This document shows positions 5,426 through 7,766 of a stretch of DNA of 7,766 nt, piece after piece. How positions within the stretch are numbered: the first letter of the stretch is position 1; every line of letters starts with the position of its first letter. The stretch comes from an uncultured Verrucomicrobiota bacterium (lineage in GTDB: Bacteria; Verrucomicrobiota; Verrucomicrobiae; Opitutales; Opitutaceae): positions 1 to 7,766 of the forward strand of contig CAMLNJ010000120.1 in the NCBI GenBank assembly GCA_946481225.1. The letters are read 5' to 3'. A program made the position numbers and the translations under genes. A model generated the notes under the pieces. The model had not been told where the DNA came from. It saw only the letters and a program-made list of their open reading frames with translations, and ran no database searches.

Positions 5426-6757
5426 TTAGAGCGGGGCAAGCGAGGAACGCGGTCCAGTGGCGGGCGATGTGTTTTCCCAACCGCCGCCGAGGGCGCGGAT
5501 GAGCGAGGCGGCGGCGACCAGGCGCTGGCCGCGGAGGCGGGCGAGCGCGCGCTCGGCGTCGAGGGCGGAGCGCTCGGACTCGACCACTTCGAGGTAGCTC
5601 ACGGCGCCGGCGTCGTAACGGATGCGCGAGAGATCGGAGGCGCGACGCGCCGCGACCGCGGCTCGTTCGGTGGCGCCGGTCTGCTCGGCGAGGAAACGCG
5701 TGGCGGCGAGGGCGTCGCGCACATCCCGGAAGGCGACGAGCACGGACTGGCGGTAACGCGCGGATTGTTCGGCGAAGGCGGCTTCGGCGCGGGTGAGGGT
5801 GGCGCGGTTGCGACCGCCTTGGAAGAGGGGCAGGTAGAGCTTCGGACCGAAGCTCCAGACGCGGGTGTCACCGGAGAGAAGGTCGGAGAAGTCGGAGCTT
5901 TCCCAACCGGCGCTTCCGGTCAGCGCGATGGTCGGGAAAAACGCGGCGCGGGCGATGCCGATGCGAGCCGAGGCGGCGTCGAGGGTGAGATGCGCGGCGA
6001 AGATGTCGGGCCGGCGCTGGAGCAGATCCGAGGGAAGATCGGCCGGGATCGCGGGGGGAGGAGGCAGGCAGGAAGCCTGCGCCGCCACGGCAGCCGGATC
6101 GCGCGATCCGAGGAGAGCGGCGAGAGCGTGGCCGAGAGTGGCGGCGCGTCGGGAAACGGCGGCGAACTCGGCCTCGGCGATCGCGAGCTCGGTGTCGGCG
6201 CGGGCGAGATCGAGCGGGCTGCTCGTGCCGATCTCGGCGCGGTCGGCGATGATGCGGCGGGCGTCGCGGCGGGTGACGACGCTGCGTTCGACGATGACGC
6301 GCTCGAGCTCGGTGGCGCGAAGCGTGTAGTGGGTCTGCGCGACCTCGGCGGAGAGGCTGACGCGCGCGGCTTCGAAGGTGGCTTGCGCGGCCCCGGCCTC
6401 GGCACGAGCGGCTTTCGTGGACTTGCGGACGCGGCCCCAGAGGTCGAGTTCCCAAGTGGCGACGCCGGGTAGGCGGGCGTAGTCGGAGGCGCGGTAGTTG
6501 TTGTCGAGATTGCGCTGGCGCGCGGCGGAGGCGTCGACCGCGACCTGCGGGAAGAAGTCGGCGCGCGCCGCGCCGGCGAGAGCGCGGGCTTGGTCGACGC
6601 GCGCGGCGGCGGCCTGGAGGTCGGGGTTCTCGGCGAGAGCGCGGTCGATCAGCGCGGAGAGCGCGGGGTCGGCAAAGACGGAGAACGAGGCGGCCGCTTC
6701 GTTGGCACGAAGCGGGAGCACAAGGGCGAAGGCGGCCAGGAGGAGAGCGAGTTGCAT
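5426..6757 (-). CDS. RND efflux outer-membrane factor, TolC/OprM (NodT) family, 443 aa
   Basis: An outer-membrane channel and periplasmic tunnel of a tripartite RND pump. A Sec-type signal peptide is visible (MQLALLLAAFALVLPLRA, cleavage probably near residue 18). No lipobox cysteine is present, so unlike OprM and most NodT-type factors it is probably not lipidated. Two OEP repeats follow. The first (about 33-215) contains ALAENPDLQAAAARVDQARA, FFPQVAVDASA and LPGVATWELDLWGRVRKS. The second (about 240-425) contains DLPSDLLQRRPDIFAAHLTL, IGIARAAFFPTIALTGSAGW, LYLPLFQGGRNRATL and YDAGAVSYLEVVESERSALD. These are typical OMF motifs in the right order. The linker between repeats carries a dispersed repeat unit (residues 226-232) and a 16-bp DNA palindrome. 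The permease gene is upstream on the same strand with a long hairpin between them. The start at 6757 has no Shine-Dalgarno. The exported substrate is unknown. Confidence 0.93.
   Translation of the reverse strand: MQLALLLAAFALVLPLRANEAAASFSVFADPALSALIDRALAENPDLQAAAARVDQARALAGAARADFFPQVAVDASAARQRNLDNNYRASDYARLPGVATWELDLWGRVRKSTKAARAEAGAAQATFEAARVSLSAEVAQTHYTLRATELERVIVERSVVTRRDARRIIADRAEIGTSSPLDLARADTELAIAEAEFAAVSRRAATLGHALAALLGSRDPAAVAAQASCLPPPPAIPADLPSDLLQRRPDIFAAHLTLDAASARIGIARAAFFPTIALTGSAGWESSDFSDLLSGDTRVWSFGPKLYLPLFQGGRNRATLTRAEAAFAEQSARYRQSVLVAFRDVRDALAATRFLAEQTGATERAAVAARRASDLSRIRYDAGAVSYLEVVESERSALDAERALARLRGQRLVAAASLIRALGGGWENTSPATGPRSSLAPL
6063..6081. repeat. Short palindromic repeat inside the OMF gene, copy 1 of GGCAGRCWGGAAGCCTGCG
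   Basis: It contains the perfect 6-bp stem GCAGGC/GCCTGC around AGGAA. It matches the copy at 6886-6904 at 17 of 19 bases. On the gene's strand it encodes QASCLP (residues 227-232) in the variable linker between the two OEP repeats, where an insertion would be tolerated. I associate such GGAAGCCTGC repeats with Verrucomicrobiota genomes, but this is from memory and untested here. Confidence 0.65.
6095..6110. other. Perfect 16-bp palindrome CGGATCGCGCGATCCG within the OMF gene
   Basis: The sequence equals its own reverse complement across all 16 bases. It lies 13 bp from the repeat at 6063-6081 and encodes part of SRDP (about residues 218-221) in the linker of the outer-membrane factor. It may be part of the same inserted segment, a protein-binding site, or chance in GC-rich DNA. 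Confidence 0.5.
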
Positions 6758-6772
6758 GGGACGGATTTTTTA

Positions 6773-6846
6773 GCCACAAAGAACACAAAGAGCGCAGAGA
6801 GGCGGCGGACGGAGGGGATCTTTGCGTTCTCTGCGTTCTTTGTGGC
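6773..6846. repeat. Imperfect inverted repeat of 9-bp CRCRRAGRR units, A-rich copy
   Basis: Arms at 6773-6800 and 6819-6846 are reverse complements at 24 of 28 positions; all four differences are transitions. The loop is 18 nt. Left-arm units are CACAAAGAA, CACAAAGAG and CGCAGAGAG. It begins 8 bp after the stop of the RND permease gene and ends 15 bp before the ATG of the OMF gene. The flank GATTTTTTAGCCAC matches GATTTTTAACCAC of the copy at 4070-4157. The two copies keep the same purine/pyrimidine pattern although one uses CAAAG and the other CGGAG. No coding frame or transposase accompanies it. Confidence 0.9.
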
Positions 6847-6854
6847 CAATTGGT

Positions 6855-7766
6855 TTAGGCTTGGGTCGGAACGGTCTGGACGACGGGCAGACTGGAAGCC
6901 TGCGTTACTTTGGCGCGGCGCTGGAGGAGCACGTAGAAGACGGGCGTGAGGAAGAGGCCGAAGATCGTGACACCGATCATGCCGGAGAAGACCGCGATGC
7001 CCATGGCCTGGCGCATCTCGGCGCCGGCCCCCGTCGCGGCGGCGAGAGGATACACGCCGGCGATGAAGGCGATGCTCGTCATGAGGATCGGGCGCAGGCG
7101 GAGCCGCGCGGCTTCGAGCGCGGCCTCGACCGGGCTCGCGCCTTCCTCCTCCTGCTTCTTGTGGGCGAACTCGACGATGAGGATCGCGTTTTTCGCGGCG
7201 AGGCCGACGAGCACGACGAGGCCGATCTGGGTGAAGATGTTGTTGTCGCCGCCGGTCAGCCAGAGGCCGACGAAGGCGGAGAGGAGCGTGAGCGGCACGA
7301 TCAGGAGAATCGCGAAGGGCAGCTTGAAGCTCTCGTATTGCGCGGCGAGGACCATGAACACGAGGAGCACGGCGAGCGGGAACACGAGGTAGCCGGCGGT
7401 GCCCGCGAGGTTCTTTTGGTAGGTGAGCTCGGTCCACTCCATCACGAGGCCGGGAGGCAGAACCTCGGCGGCGACTTCGGCGATGGCACGCTCGGCCTGG
7501 CCGGAGCTGTAGCCGGCGGCGGGCACGCCGGAGAGATCCGAGGCGGGATAACCGTTGTAACGCATGACGCGGTCGGGGCCGTAGGTCTCCTTCACCTGCA
7601 CGAGGGTGGAGAGCGGGATCATGCCGCCGGCGGCGTTGCGCGTGCGGAGGAGGCCGATGTCGGAGGGCTCGTCGCGGAAGGGCGCGTCGGCCTGGACGAC
7701 GACCTGGTAGGTGCGGCCGAAGCGGTTGAAGTCGTTCACGTAGATCGAGCCGAGGTTGGCCTGCAT
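6855..7766 (-). CDS. RND multidrug efflux permease, AcrB/MexB (HAE1) type, C-terminal 303 aa (partial)
   Basis: Inner-membrane proton/drug antiporter subunit of a tripartite pump. Only the C-terminal part, roughly AcrB residue 740 onward, is in the window; the ATG at the edge is an internal Met (family sequence around it is LQAxLGSxYVNDFNRFGRT). The porter-domain segment includes NDFNRFGRTYQVVVQADAPF (11-30 of the fragment), IPLSTLV (50-56) and WTELTYQ (111-117). Membrane helices follow at about 125-142, 149-170, 178-200, 228-246 and 256-281. K192 in GLAAKNAILIVEFA corresponds to the proton-relay Lys940 of AcrB, and RLRLRPILMTS to the conserved TM11 entry. The final residues VTQASSLPVVQTVPTQA are not typical of the family and overlap a dispersed DNA repeat. 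The OMF gene follows 97 bp downstream, and the fusion protein gene probably lies upstream, outside the window. Confidence 0.95.
   Translation of the reverse strand: MQANLGSIYVNDFNRFGRTYQVVVQADAPFRDEPSDIGLLRTRNAAGGMIPLSTLVQVKETYGPDRVMRYNGYPASDLSGVPAAGYSSGQAERAIAEVAAEVLPPGLVMEWTELTYQKNLAGTAGYLVFPLAVLLVFMVLAAQYESFKLPFAILLIVPLTLLSAFVGLWLTGGDNNIFTQIGLVVLVGLAAKNAILIVEFAHKKQEEEGASPVEAALEAARLRLRPILMTSIAFIAGVYPLAAATGAGAEMRQAMGIAVFSGMIGVTIFGLFLTPVFYVLLQRRAKVTQASSLPVVQTVPTQA
6886..6904. repeat. Short palindromic repeat in the RND gene tail, copy 2 of GGCAGRCWGGAAGCCTGCG
   Basis: It matches the copy at 6063-6081 at 17 of 19 bases, with one stem mismatch. On the coding strand it reads QASSLP, the same frame as QASCLP in the OMF gene. 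It lies in the extreme C-terminal tail of the permease, beyond the last membrane helix, where extra residues should be harmless. Confidence 0.65.

Noticed and set aside
5417..6472. 351-aa open frame on the plus strand
   Set aside because: Fully antisense to the clearly homologous outer-membrane factor gene; Gly, Glu and Arg-rich with no family motif.
6649..7437. 262-aa minus-strand frame across the RND/OMF junction
   Set aside because: Arg, Pro and His-rich shadow that cuts across the intergenic hairpin and both real genes.

Overview
The window is GC-rich chromosomal DNA, best read as coming from a member of the Verrucomicrobiota, probably near Opitutaceae. This is an inference from three things: the gene content (a bacterial OGG1-type glycosylase and a small DUF2934 protein), the very high G+C with strong third-position G/C bias, and two kinds of dispersed palindromic repeat that I associate from memory with that phylum. 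No rRNA, tRNA, CRISPR array, insertion sequence or phage gene was seen.

The layout is convergent. On the left, three plus-strand genes run rightward: an 8-oxoguanine DNA glycosylase (28-924), a 69-aa DUF2934 protein (1069-1278) and a 94-aa protein of unknown function (1311-1595). A 253-bp convergent gap (1596-1848) follows. It holds three GC-rich hairpins and no convincing gene.

The rest (1849-7766) is a minus-strand series of five genes, read right to left: the C-terminal part of an RND efflux permease (cut by the window edge), a TolC/OprM-type outer-membrane factor, an iron-containing alcohol dehydrogenase of the YqhD/BdhA type, an Old Yellow Enzyme alkene reductase, and a 311-aa helical protein of unknown function. 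The first four are separated by only 50-118 bp and look like one transcriptional unit. Together they suggest an electrophile or aldehyde defence module: the ADH reduces aldehydes, the OYE reduces activated C=C bonds, and the RND pump with its channel exports toxic compounds. The membrane fusion protein and any regulator would lie beyond position 7766.

The most striking non-coding signal is a pair of long imperfect hairpins (4070-4157 and 6773-6846), each built from 9-bp units of consensus CRCRRAGRR. Each sits 6-8 bp after a stop codon and 15-24 bp before the next start codon. The two differ almost entirely by transitions, so the purine/pyrimidine pattern is kept although one is GC-rich (CGGAG) and the other AT-rich (CAAAG). 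A second short repeat (GGCAGRCWGGAAGCCTGCG) lies inside two coding regions, the OMF gene and the tail of the RND gene, in the same reading frame (QAS[S/C]LP).
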